NCBI RefSeq assembly: GCF_019711395.1
Contig: NZ_JAIGNL010000002.1
Span: 1-64,000 of the forward strand
Origin: Qipengyuania xiapuensis
Lineage (GTDB): Bacteria; Pseudomonadota; Alphaproteobacteria; Sphingomonadales; Sphingomonadaceae
Length of the DNA: 64,000 bases
Reading direction: 5' to 3'
Shown piece by piece: positions 8,858 to 17,274 of the stretch. The translations under genes were made by a program, and so were the position numbers. Position 1 is the stretch's first letter; each line of letters starts with the position of its first letter. The notes below the pieces were generated by a model that was given only the letters and a program-made list of their open reading frames with translations, did no database searches and had not been told where the DNA came from.

Positions 8858-9418
8858 ATGGCCACAAACATAGTAATACTGATAGCAATTCTCGCTGTCT
8901 TTCTGGTGGTCATGAATCTGGCCGGGAATGCGTTGAGCAAGCGTGGTCAGGGTCGGCATCAACCGCGAGATGTCGTCCTCGGAGACCGGTTCACTCTCCG
9001 CTCGCGTGGGTGGTCCAAGTCGGATTTGACCAAGATATTCGCAGATTTTGCCAAGATGTATGATGTTGCGGAACCACACATCGTCGAAAGATCAGGCCGC
9101 ATCTTCTCCATCGACTGGCCCGATGGCCTTGAGGAGGCGCATGTCCTCTTCGCGGTGAATTATCTGCATTATCCGCGGGATTTCGATCTCGACAGTCGCT
9201 CGGTCGTTGGTGCGGCACGTGTTCGCCCCGGTAACCTCACCGGAATTGCAGATGACCAGTCTGCCTTCGTGTTCGTCCCAGAGAATGACACCCACTACGA
9301 CCGAGTTCACGCTGTCGACGATAACGGACAGGCCTATCTCGGTGATTTCGGCAGCGCCTCTTTCGTTCCAATCGACGATGCCCGGATGCCTCGCGACGTG
9401 GAGAATCTCTTCCGCTGA
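8858..9418 (+). CDS. Hypothetical membrane-anchored protein, same operon direction as phoB
   Basis: I do not recognise this 186-residue protein. Residues 3-22 form one hydrophobic helix (IVILIAILAVFLVVMNLAG), followed by a basic stretch KRGQGRH. This suggests an N-in anchor with a soluble domain of about 150 residues rich in charged and aromatic residues. It starts 3 nt after the phoB stop, so it is probably cotranscribed with phoB. Its AT content and codon choice look higher and less biased than the pst genes, which hints at later acquisition. No catalytic motif is evident. Confidence 0.7.
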   Translation: MATNIVILIAILAVFLVVMNLAGNALSKRGQGRHQPRDVVLGDRFTLRSRGWSKSDLTKIFADFAKMYDVAEPHIVERSGRIFSIDWPDGLEEAHVLFAVNYLHYPRDFDLDSRSVVGAARVRPGNLTGIADDQSAFVFVPENDTHYDRVHAVDDNGQAYLGDFGSASFVPIDDARMPRDVENLFR

Positions 9419-10144
9419 TCAGCGACAGACGCTGGTCCAGCGATCGTCCATATCGAAGTGGAAATGGTCAGCGTGCGCGGCGTTGTAGTTAGGTGAAAGC
9501 ACGGTTGCGAAGACCGTGCATGCCCCGTCCCTCACTTCGCGCAGGAAGCGCTGCTTCTCGCCCTCGCCCGGCCAGTCGCCCAGCACGGAAATTCTCGTGC
9601 CGTCTTCGAGGACGAAGCCGCCGATATCGAGCGCATTGGCAGTCGCATGCTCGCTCCATGGCCCCTCGTCGCGGCCGTACATTCGGCGGCAGGAATAGGC
9701 GCCCATATGCTCGATCCGCTCGACACGGCTTCCGAAGACTTCTTCCGCGACCGGGTCGAGGCTGTCGCGCTTCCACAGCTCCATCGCCACTGCGACCGGA
9801 CAGGTCGTGGCGGGCGTGTCTGGGCTTAGGGGGTAGCCTGCAAGCTGTGTGCGGTCGTCCCGCCTGCATTCGCCCTCGCCGACCGGATCCAAAGCGTTGA
9901 AAGCAACATCGCTGCGCTCGAGCACGGCGCGGCACGCAGGGACATCGTTGCGCAGGGCGAGCAACTTACGCTCCGTCGCCCAGCCGCTCGGGTGATCAAG
10001 ATCCAGTGGCGCCCAGGGATTATGCTCGGGATGATCGGCAAGCCAGCTACGCCCCGCGACCAGCAATCCCAGCAGGACAAGCAGCGCCACCACCCGCCGG
10101 TCGAAGACGAACTTGCCGATCCGGCGCGATATGGTGAGGTTCAC
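9419..10144 (-). CDS. Extensin-like protein (DD-carboxypeptidase-fold domain)
   Basis: The protein has 241 residues with an N-terminal membrane anchor (about residues 18-34, VVALLVLLGLLVAG) and an extensin-like C-terminal domain. HATANALDIGGF and the later HADHFHFDM resemble the zinc-binding His/Asp pattern of the M15-type peptidoglycan peptidase fold to which this family is related. The open frame continues upstream, but GTG at 10144 is chosen because it overlaps the stop of the LysE gene as GTGA, a typical coupled start. A role in cell-wall turnover is inferred. The enzymatic activity of this family is not well established. Confidence 0.78.
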   Translation of the reverse strand: MNLTISRRIGKFVFDRRVVALLVLLGLLVAGRSWLADHPEHNPWAPLDLDHPSGWATERKLLALRNDVPACRAVLERSDVAFNALDPVGEGECRRDDRTQLAGYPLSPDTPATTCPVAVAMELWKRDSLDPVAEEVFGSRVERIEHMGAYSCRRMYGRDEGPWSEHATANALDIGGFVLEDGTRISVLGDWPGEGEKQRFLREVRDGACTVFATVLSPNYNAAHADHFHFDMDDRWTSVCR

Positions 10145-10779
10145 AGCTGCGTCCCGTAGAGATCGATCGCGATAAACAGGGCGATCAGGATGAATACGAA
10201 GCCGATGCCCCGATCGATCCAGCGCCGTGTCGCGGCACGCTCCATGGCCCGCGCCATCTGCTTGCCCGCCCCGATGTAGAGCCAGCCGATCAGCAGGTCG
10301 ATGACGAGCGCGATGACGGCGAGCAAAGTGATCTGCCACCCTATCGAACCGGCCGGATCGACGAATGGCGGGATGATCGCGACGACGTAGATCAGCGATT
10401 TGGGATTACCGATCGCGACGGCAATCCCGTCTCGAAACGCGTTTGTCGAAAGCTTGCGCTGGGGCTCGCCTGTATCGTCCTCGCCCGCATGGAATGAATG
10501 CCGGATCGCCTGCACGCCCAGCCATGCAAGATAGAGCACGCCTGCCACTGCGAGCGCCTTGAAGGCTACGGGATAGGCCGAGGCCAGCGTCGCAAGGCCG
10601 AGGGCAGCGGCGATCCACCAGACGATGTACCCGATCTGCATGCCCATCAGCGCCGCCCAGCCTGCTCGGGGTCCGCGCCAGATCGCCTGCCCCATGGCGA
10701 ACATCATGGAGGGGCCCGGCACGATGCTGGTGAGCGCGGTTACCCAGGCAAATGCAATGAGACGTTCCGGATCGAACAT
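10141..10779 (-). CDS. LysE/RhtB-family amino acid exporter
   Basis: This is a 212-residue inner-membrane protein with about six hydrophobic segments. The diagnostic N-terminal region contains VPGPSMMFAMG, and a second family motif, NPKSLIYVVAIIPPFV, lies in the middle. Members export amino acids or related small molecules. The substrate here is unknown. It begins 21 nt downstream of dnaE2 on the same strand and may be part of the damage-inducible transcript, though no function in repair is implied. It overlaps the extensin-like gene by 4 nt. Confidence 0.87.
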   Translation of the reverse strand: MFDPERLIAFAWVTALTSIVPGPSMMFAMGQAIWRGPRAGWAALMGMQIGYIVWWIAAALGLATLASAYPVAFKALAVAGVLYLAWLGVQAIRHSFHAGEDDTGEPQRKLSTNAFRDGIAVAIGNPKSLIYVVAIIPPFVDPAGSIGWQITLLAVIALVIDLLIGWLYIGAGKQMARAMERAATRRWIDRGIGFVFILIALFIAIDLYGTQL

Positions 10780-10800
10780 GGCCGCGCCCTAACGCGGGTC

Positions 10801-13800
10801 TCAGTGGAAGTCGCGCGATTTCGGGATGATGCGTACGTCGCGCGGATGGCCCTGATGCCAGCCGCATTCACGATTGCCCGGCGGCGGCTCCTGCCACGGC
10901 TCGACGGGCTGGTACGGATCGTCCGTTCCCTCGCGCAAATTGTCGCGCGGATTGAACTTGTCGGGGAGCGGATTGCTGACATGGTCGGCGCGCGCGAGCG
11001 GGGCGTTGAGCATGTCGTCGGAGAGCTTGTGCAACTCGCCTGTCGCATCGGTCATGTGCTGCGCGATCACGTGGATCACCTCGTCGTCATATTCGACGCG
11101 TCCCCTCACCTCCATCAGTCGCGAACCCATGACCACGCGGCGTTGTTTCTCCTTGAGGTCGGGCCAGACGACGAGGTTGATGACACCGGTCTCGTCCTCC
11201 AGCGTGATGAAGCACACGCCCTTGGCGCTGCCCGGCCGCTGGCGGATCAGCACCACGCCCGCGACATGGACCATACTGCGAAATTTCTTCGCGCGCAGGT
11301 CGCAGGCGCGCACGAAGCCACGCTCGGCAAGGCTGGCGCGCAGGAAGGCCATCGGATGCGCCTTCAGGCTGAGACGCGTGGTCTGGTAGTCGGCCACCAC
11401 TTCCTCGGAGAGCGGCATCTGCGGCAGCTGCGTGACCTGCTTCTCCGCCCCCTCGTCACGCGCGGCAGCGGCGGCAAAGAGCGGCAGGTCAGGCCCGCCG
11501 ACAAGGCTGCGCGCATCCCACAGCGCCTGCCTGCGGGTGAGCCGCATCGACCCGAAAGCATCGGCGCTGGCGAGCCGCTCGACATGCGCGGGCCCGATCC
11601 GCGCACGGTCGCGCAGGGCGCGCACGTCCTCGTAAGCGCCGTTTCCCTCTCGCTCGGCGATCAGCTGCGCAGCAACCGCCTCGGGCAGCCCGTCGATCTG
11701 GCGCAGGCCGAGCCGCAAGGCGATATGCTTGTCGAGACGCCCGCTTTCGCCATGAGCCGCCCCGCCCTTGCCGATCTCCTCCAGCGTGCAGTCCCATTGC
11801 GAGAGGTTCACATCCGCCGGCAGCACGCGCACCCCGTGCTCGGCCGCATCGCGCACGATCTGGGCGGGCGCATAGAAACCCATGGGCTGCGAATTGAGCA
11901 GCGCGCAGGCGAAGGCGGCGGGAAAGTGGCACTTGAGCCAGCTCGACACGTAGACGAGATGCGCGAAGCTGGCCGCGTGGCTCTCGGGAAAGCCGTATTC
12001 GCCGAAGCCGCGGATCTGGTTGAAACAGCGCTGCGCGAAGTCGCGGTCGTAGCCGCGCGTGACCATGCGCTCCACCATCATGTCCTGAAGCTCATCCACC
12101 ATGCCGCGACTGCGGAAGGTGGCCATGGCCTTCCTGAGCCGGTTCGCCTCCTTGGACGAGAACTTCGCCGCATCGAGCGCGATCTTCATCGCCTGCTCCT
12201 GGAAGATCGGAACGCCCAGCGTGCGCTCGAGAATGCTCGACAGCTCGTCCGGCGGGCCATGCTGCGGCGATGGTGCGGGTATCACCACCGGCTCCGCCCC
12301 GCGGCGACGCTTGAGATAGGGATGCACCATGTCGCCCTGGATCGGCCCCGGTCGCACGATGGCGACCTGGATAACGAGATCGTAGAACTCGCGCGGGCGC
12401 AGGCGCGGGAGCATGTTCATCTGCGCGCGGCTTTCGACCTGGAAGACACCCAGCGAATCGCCGGCGCGCAGCATGGCATAGGTTTCCGGGTCCTCGCGCG
12501 GGACCGATGCGAGGCTCAGCGTGCGGCCGTGATGGTCGTCGAGCAGGTCGAGGCACTTCTTGATGCAGGTCAGCATGCCCAGCGCCAGCACATCGACCTT
12601 GAGGATGCCGAGCGCCTCGATATCGTCCTTGTCCCACTCGATGAAACTGCGATCGGGCATGGCGCCATTGCCCACCGGAACCGTCTCGGTCAGTGCGCCT
12701 TCGGTGAGGATGAACCCGCCCACATGCTGCGACAAATGGCGCGGCATTCCAATCATTTGTTCGGTCAGCCTGAGAACACGCCTGAGGTGAGGATCGCTCA
12801 CGTCCATCCCCGTTTCCTGCGCATGCTTCTCGCTGATCTCTCGGCCCCACCCGCCCCACACCGTCTTGGCGAGTGCGGCGGTGACGTCCTCGGTCAGCCC
12901 CATCGCCTTGCCCACCTCGCGGATCGCCATGCGCGGGCGATAGTGGATCACCGTGGCGCATAGCCCGGCACGGTGTCGGCCATACTTGCGGTAGAGATAC
13001 TGGATCACCTCCTCGCGCCGCTCGTGCTCGAAATCGACGTCGATATCAGGCGGCTCCTTGCGGTCTTCGGAGATGAAGCGGTCGAACAGAAGCTGGTGCT
13101 GCGCCGGGTCGACGTTTGTGATGCCCAGGCAATAGCAGACGGCCGAGTTGGCCGCGCTGCCGCGCCCCTGGCACAGGATCGGTGGATCGACCTTCTGCCT
13201 CGCGAAATCGACGATGTCCTTGATGGTCAGGAAATAACGCGCGAGCTCCATCTTGCCGATCAGCGCCAGTTCCTTGTGCAGCGTCTCGCGCACGCTGTCG
13301 GGAATGCCTGCGGGGTAACGCCACTCGGCCCCCTTCCAGGTCTCGCTTTCGAGATAGTCCTGCGGCTCGGCCCCGCCGGGATAGAGTTCTTCCGGGTACT
13401 CGTATTTCAGCTCGTCGAGGCTGAAGTCGCAGGCATCGGCCACCTCGCGCGCGGCGGAAATGGCATGCGGCCAGCGTTCGAACAGGCGGCACACGGTCTC
13501 GGGCGGCTTCAGATAGCGCTCGGCATTGCCGTGGAGCAGGTGCCCTGCCCGCGCCACGGTGGTCTTGTGGCGGATCGCGGTCATCACATCCTGTAGCGGA
13601 CGCCTGTCGGGCGTCGCGTAATGGACATCGTTGGTGGCGAGGATCGAGAGACCGTTCGCGCGTGCCAGCGCATCGAGCCGCTCGATCCGCGCGACGTCGC
13701 TATCGGTGTAGAGGAAGGCCGCGGCGATATGGCGCAAGGTCGGCAGGCCCGCGGCGAGGTGCGGCACGATATCCTCGAAAGGTGCTGCGACCAGCTCCTG

Positions 13801-14340
13801 CACCTTCTCGCCGCCGAGCCCCACGACATTACTCGCCCATGCCGGGACCGTGAATTCGCGCGCGAGGTCGCGCGGCGGGAGGAGGATCAGCTGCACGCCC
13901 TCGCTATGCCGCGCGAGCATGGGAAGCGAGATGTCGCACTCGCCCTTCTCCTGCCACTCGCCAGACAGCGTGCGCATCCGCCCCGCCGAAATCAGGCGGC
14001 AGAGGCGGCCATAGGCCTTGCGGCTCTTGGGATAGGCGAGGAAGGCCAGCCCCTCGACCGTCTCGATCCGGCAGCCGATGCAGGGCTTCAATTTGAGCGT
14101 CTTCGCCTCGGTATGCACGCGCACCACGCCCGCCATGGTGTTCGCATCGGCGATCCCGATCGCGTCATAGCCCAGCGCGCGCGCCTGCAGCACGAGGTCC
14201 ACCGCATCCGACGCACCGCGAAGGAAGCTGAAACAGGAAACGAGGCCGAGTTCGACGAAGGGTGCGCGCGGCGGGGCTTCTATGCCGGCGGGATCGAGCT
14301 CGATGGTGCGCTTGGGGATCTGGAGGTCGTTCTCGGGCAT
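10801..14340 (-). CDS. dnaE2: Error-prone DNA polymerase III alpha subunit DnaE2
   Basis: This C-family polymerase carries out translesion synthesis together with ImuA and ImuB. The 1179-residue protein begins with a PHP domain (ELGLVSCFSFLRGAS near residue 27). The palm carries PPDIDVDFEHERREEVI, with the catalytic Asp pair, then HhH repeats and a C-terminal OB fold (MVHVAGVVLIRQRPGS). It is shorter than replicative DnaE and lacks the extended C-terminal tail. A segment DLPLFA near residue 955 resembles a clamp-interaction motif, but I cannot confirm this. The start follows the UdgX gene by 1 nt and the operon is headed by a LexA box at 17022-17036. Confidence 0.94.
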   Translation of the reverse strand: MPENDLQIPKRTIELDPAGIEAPPRAPFVELGLVSCFSFLRGASDAVDLVLQARALGYDAIGIADANTMAGVVRVHTEAKTLKLKPCIGCRIETVEGLAFLAYPKSRKAYGRLCRLISAGRMRTLSGEWQEKGECDISLPMLARHSEGVQLILLPPRDLAREFTVPAWASNVVGLGGEKVQELVAAPFEDIVPHLAAGLPTLRHIAAAFLYTDSDVARIERLDALARANGLSILATNDVHYATPDRRPLQDVMTAIRHKTTVARAGHLLHGNAERYLKPPETVCRLFERWPHAISAAREVADACDFSLDELKYEYPEELYPGGAEPQDYLESETWKGAEWRYPAGIPDSVRETLHKELALIGKMELARYFLTIKDIVDFARQKVDPPILCQGRGSAANSAVCYCLGITNVDPAQHQLLFDRFISEDRKEPPDIDVDFEHERREEVIQYLYRKYGRHRAGLCATVIHYRPRMAIREVGKAMGLTEDVTAALAKTVWGGWGREISEKHAQETGMDVSDPHLRRVLRLTEQMIGMPRHLSQHVGGFILTEGALTETVPVGNGAMPDRSFIEWDKDDIEALGILKVDVLALGMLTCIKKCLDLLDDHHGRTLSLASVPREDPETYAMLRAGDSLGVFQVESRAQMNMLPRLRPREFYDLVIQVAIVRPGPIQGDMVHPYLKRRRGAEPVVIPAPSPQHGPPDELSSILERTLGVPIFQEQAMKIALDAAKFSSKEANRLRKAMATFRSRGMVDELQDMMVERMVTRGYDRDFAQRCFNQIRGFGEYGFPESHAASFAHLVYVSSWLKCHFPAAFACALLNSQPMGFYAPAQIVRDAAEHGVRVLPADVNLSQWDCTLEEIGKGGAAHGESGRLDKHIALRLGLRQIDGLPEAVAAQLIAEREGNGAYEDVRALRDRARIGPAHVERLASADAFGSMRLTRRQALWDARSLVGGPDLPLFAAAAARDEGAEKQVTQLPQMPLSEEVVADYQTTRLSLKAHPMAFLRASLAERGFVRACDLRAKKFRSMVHVAGVVLIRQRPGSAKGVCFITLEDETGVINLVVWPDLKEKQRRVVMGSRLMEVRGRVEYDDEVIHVIAQHMTDATGELHKLSDDMLNAPLARADHVSNPLPDKFNPRDNLREGTDDPYQPVEPWQEPPPGNRECGWHQGHPRDVRIIPKSRDFH

Positions 14341-14341
14341 G

Positions 14342-15778
14342 TCACGCGAGGTCCTCCAGCCGCTCCCTCACCGCGGCGAGATCGGCATCGAACAGCCGCG
14401 CCTGCTCCTCGCGCGCGGGGCCATCGAGACGGAGGAGATAGGATGGATGCGCGGTGACCCAGAGCTCGCTGCCGTCCTCGAGCGGAATGGGGCTCCCTCG
14501 AACCTTGGAAATGCTCACCGTCTTGCCGAGCAGCCCTCGCGCCGCGCTCGCGCCCATGGCGAGCACCAGCTTGGGCTTTACGATCGCGCGCTCGCTCTCG
14601 ATCCACCAGCGGCAGGTGTCGATCTCCTTCGCGCCCGGGTTCTGGTGGAGCCGCCGCTTGCCCCGCTGGACATATTTGAAATGCTTCACTGCATTGGTGA
14701 CGTAAGCGGCGCGCCGGTCGATCCCGGCTTTCTCGAGATGCACGTCCAGCAGTTGTCCGGCAGGCCCGACGAATGGACGGCCCGCCTGGTCCTCTTGGTC
14801 GCCCGGCTGTTCGCCGACGATCATCAGGGAGGCATCCTGCGGCCCCTCGCCCATCACGGCGTGGTTATCGAGGGCGCCGATCGGGCACTTGCGGCAGGCG
14901 TGGATCGCCTTGTCGATCGCCTCGAGCGTATCGGGGCGTTCTTCGAATTCCAGCGCGCCTTTCTCGACCATCTTCGCCTCGCGCCCCTGCGCGCCCGCGA
15001 CCAGCTCGGGAATGAGCGAAGCCTCTGGCATGTTCTTCCAGTACTTCTTCGGCATCTCCTTGAGCATCGCTCCGATCTTGAGGCGCGCGGGGTTGAAGAT
15101 GGAGGCGTAGTACTTGCGCCATAGGTCCTCCATCGGATCTCCGCCGGGCGCATCGCTGCGCTCTGCCGGAGGGCCTTCGGACATGGTCTCAGTGTCCCAG
15201 TGCAGGCTTCCGCGCGGGGTCAGGATCGACCAGCGCATGTTGGAAAAGCGCCGCATGAAGAAGCCCGCATTGGCGCGCAGGATATGGTGGTCGGGTTCGA
15301 ACCAGGCGACGTAGTGCTCGCCTACTTCCTCGTCCTCGCTCTCGACCAGCCGGAAGCGGACGAAGGCGTGCATCTTGTGGCTGTCGCGCCGCACGTTCTT
15401 GTCGAGCTCTTCCACCCGGCGAACGTCGGGGTCGGCCTTGTCCTCCATGATGCGCGGGTTCGACTGGAGCTTCCACAAGAGCAGGTAGAGCTGTGCGAAC
15501 CGCTGCGGATCGGAATGGAGGATGGCATTCTTGGCAAGCGCGATGAAACGCCGGTTGGCGCGCACCGGCCCCGCATCGGCGGGCGGCACGGGCATGCGCC
15601 GTTCCCCGTGAGCAAACAGGTCGCCGCTGCCGCCCGGTTCTACCCAGGCGATGCGGTCGGGCGGGACATCGCACTGGACGAGCGCACGTGCGCGCTCGCG
15701 CCAGAAGTCGAAATCATCCGGCTCCGGCATGTGCACCACGTAATAGGTGCCGAGCTTGACGTGCTGGAGCGCGGTCAT
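14342..15778 (-). CDS. DUF4130 - UdgX uracil-DNA crosslinking protein fusion
   Basis: The protein is a two-domain fusion of 478 residues. The first half (about 1-250) matches the DUF4130 family, which consistently accompanies a radical SAM partner. The second half (about 285-478) is a UdgX-type uracil-DNA glycosylase with motif A GEQPGDQED (322-330), the R-loop KRRLHQNP (374-381) and AHPSYLLR (443-450). His378 aligns with the histidine that covalently captures deoxyuridine sites in mycobacterial UdgX. Cys295, Cys298 and Cys389 match its Fe-S cysteines. It overlaps the radical SAM gene as ATGA and is followed by dnaE2 after 1 nt. The function of the DUF4130 half is unknown. Confidence 0.9.
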   Translation of the reverse strand: MTALQHVKLGTYYVVHMPEPDDFDFWRERARALVQCDVPPDRIAWVEPGGSGDLFAHGERRMPVPPADAGPVRANRRFIALAKNAILHSDPQRFAQLYLLLWKLQSNPRIMEDKADPDVRRVEELDKNVRRDSHKMHAFVRFRLVESEDEEVGEHYVAWFEPDHHILRANAGFFMRRFSNMRWSILTPRGSLHWDTETMSEGPPAERSDAPGGDPMEDLWRKYYASIFNPARLKIGAMLKEMPKKYWKNMPEASLIPELVAGAQGREAKMVEKGALEFEERPDTLEAIDKAIHACRKCPIGALDNHAVMGEGPQDASLMIVGEQPGDQEDQAGRPFVGPAGQLLDVHLEKAGIDRRAAYVTNAVKHFKYVQRGKRRLHQNPGAKEIDTCRWWIESERAIVKPKLVLAMGASAARGLLGKTVSISKVRGSPIPLEDGSELWVTAHPSYLLRLDGPAREEQARLFDADLAAVRERLEDLA

Positions 15779-17019
15779 GCGGCAAACAGCTCCAGCTGCT
15801 CTGCCTTGGGCGCGAGCAGGCTGCGCAAGTCGGCACGGTCGGTCAGCGTGACCGGCCGCCAGTCGACGGCGCAGATGAAGGGTCGCACCTTGGTGATCGA
15901 CTGGGTGAGCCGAGCCACATCGTCGAGCCGCAGCGCGCGGTGGCGGCGGCTGGCTAAGATCTTGCCCACTGCCTTCACACCGAGGCCGGGCACGCGCAGC
16001 AACTGCTCCTTGCTCGCGCGGTTCACATCGACCGGAAAGGCCTCGCGAAACTTCAATGCCCAGGCGAGCTTGGGATCGATATCGAGCGGCAGGTTTCCGT
16101 CCGCCTCGGTCGCCTGCATGACGTCGCTGGGCTTGTAGCCATAGAAGCGCATCAACCAGTCGGACTGGTAGAGCCGGTGTTCGCGGATGAGCGGCGGGCG
16201 CTTCAGCGGCAGCACCGCGCTGGCATCGGGGATCGGCGAGAAGGCGCTGTAATAGACGCGGCGCAGGCGAAAATTGTCGTAGAGCCGGCTCGCCTTGCCC
16301 ACGATGTCCGCATCGGTCGCGGCATCGGCGCCGACGATCATCTGCGTCGACTGGCCCGCGGGCGCGAAACGCGGGGCATGCTTGAACCGCTTCCTCGCAT
16401 CCTTCGCCTCGACGAGGTCGGCCTTCACCTTGCCCATCGCGCCTTCGATCTGGCGCGCGTCCTTGTCGGGCGCGAGGCGTGTGAGGCCGCTATCGGTCGG
16501 CAGTTCGACATTGATCGACACGCGGTCGGCATAGAGCCCCGCCTGGTAGACGATTTCGGGATCCGCCTCGGGGATGGTCTTGAGGTGGATGTAGCCGCGA
16601 AAGTCGTGCTCCTCGCGCAGGATGCGCGCGACTTCGACGATCTGCTCCATCGTGTGATTCGAGCTCTTCACGATGCCTGAGGACAGGAACAGCCCCTCGA
16701 TATAATTGCGCCGGTAGAAGGCGAGCGTGAGGTCCACCACCTCCTGCGGCGTGAAGCGCGCCCGCGCCACGTTCGAGCTCTTGCGATTGACGCAGTAATG
16801 GCAGTCGAAAATGCAGTGGTTGGTCAGCAGGATCTTGAGCAGCGAGATACATCGGCCATCGGGCGCATAGGCGTGGCAGATACCCATTCCCTCGGTCGAG
16901 CCGATGCCCTTCCCGCCTAGACTGTTCTTCTTCGCCGTGCCGGACGACGCGCAGGAAGCATCGTATTTCGCCGCATCGGCGAGGATTTCGAGCTTCTGGA
17001 GGACAGTCTGCGCGGCCAT
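15775..17019 (-). CDS. Putative DNA modification/repair radical SAM protein
   Basis: The protein has 414 residues. C69-x3-C73-x2-C76 (NHCIFDCHYC) binds the [4Fe-4S] cluster that cleaves S-adenosylmethionine. The C-terminus contains a helix-hairpin-helix segment (VNRASKEQLLRVPGLG), which suggests contact with nucleic acid. This family is known only by its constant pairing with DUF4130 proteins. The reaction is not established. I chose ATG 17019 over the in-frame GTG 17040 because the LexA box and -10 element (17022-17036) lie between them. Transcription should then begin at or next to the ATG, and GTG 17040 would not be on the mRNA. It is the first gene of the radical SAM - UdgX - dnaE2 operon. 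Confidence 0.88.
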   Translation of the reverse strand: MAAQTVLQKLEILADAAKYDASCASSGTAKKNSLGGKGIGSTEGMGICHAYAPDGRCISLLKILLTNHCIFDCHYCVNRKSSNVARARFTPQEVVDLTLAFYRRNYIEGLFLSSGIVKSSNHTMEQIVEVARILREEHDFRGYIHLKTIPEADPEIVYQAGLYADRVSINVELPTDSGLTRLAPDKDARQIEGAMGKVKADLVEAKDARKRFKHAPRFAPAGQSTQMIVGADAATDADIVGKASRLYDNFRLRRVYYSAFSPIPDASAVLPLKRPPLIREHRLYQSDWLMRFYGYKPSDVMQATEADGNLPLDIDPKLAWALKFREAFPVDVNRASKEQLLRVPGLGVKAVGKILASRRHRALRLDDVARLTQSITKVRPFICAVDWRPVTLTDRADLRSLLAPKAEQLELFAA

Positions 17020-17021
17020 TT

Positions 17022-17054
17022 GTTCACTATACGTTCTCACGTAGGATTCGCCAA
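17022..17054 (-). promoter_or_regulatory. LexA box and promoter of the radical SAM - udgX - dnaE2 operon
   Basis: On the minus strand the sequence reads -35 TTGGCG (17054-17049), a 17-bp spacer, then -10 TATAGT (17031-17026). The alphaproteobacterial SOS operator GTTC-N7-GTTC occupies 17022-17036 and fully covers the -10. The predicted transcription start, 6-7 nt after TATAGT, falls at 17019-17020. This is the ATG itself, so the mRNA should be leaderless. Only the motif and its geometry are seen. LexA control is inferred from the known site in this class. Confidence 0.85.
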
Positions 17055-17274
17055 TATCAAAAGGTATATTCGGGCGGGAACCTTCCCTTTCCTACTGCGT
17101 ATTCAGCGCACGGACCGGGCCCCTCTGGCGGATGCTCATTTGCATTCGTGATGTCGGACGTATCGTCGCCCCCGGCCCGTCACTCCACAAGACACCGGGG
17201 CATAGATCACGCAGCATGCGTGGGCCCGACCCGATGTTCGCGCGCCTGCTGCATGCTCACGGTTGGAGTAGAAC

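Noticed and set aside
9489..9935. Alternative minus-strand frame overlapping the extensin-like gene.
   Set aside because: It is an Arg-rich shadow with no family pattern. The extensin-like frame has clear zinc-type motifs.
17038..17040. GTG start giving a longer radical SAM protein.
   Set aside because: The -10 element and LexA box lie between this codon and the ATG, so it would not be on the transcript.
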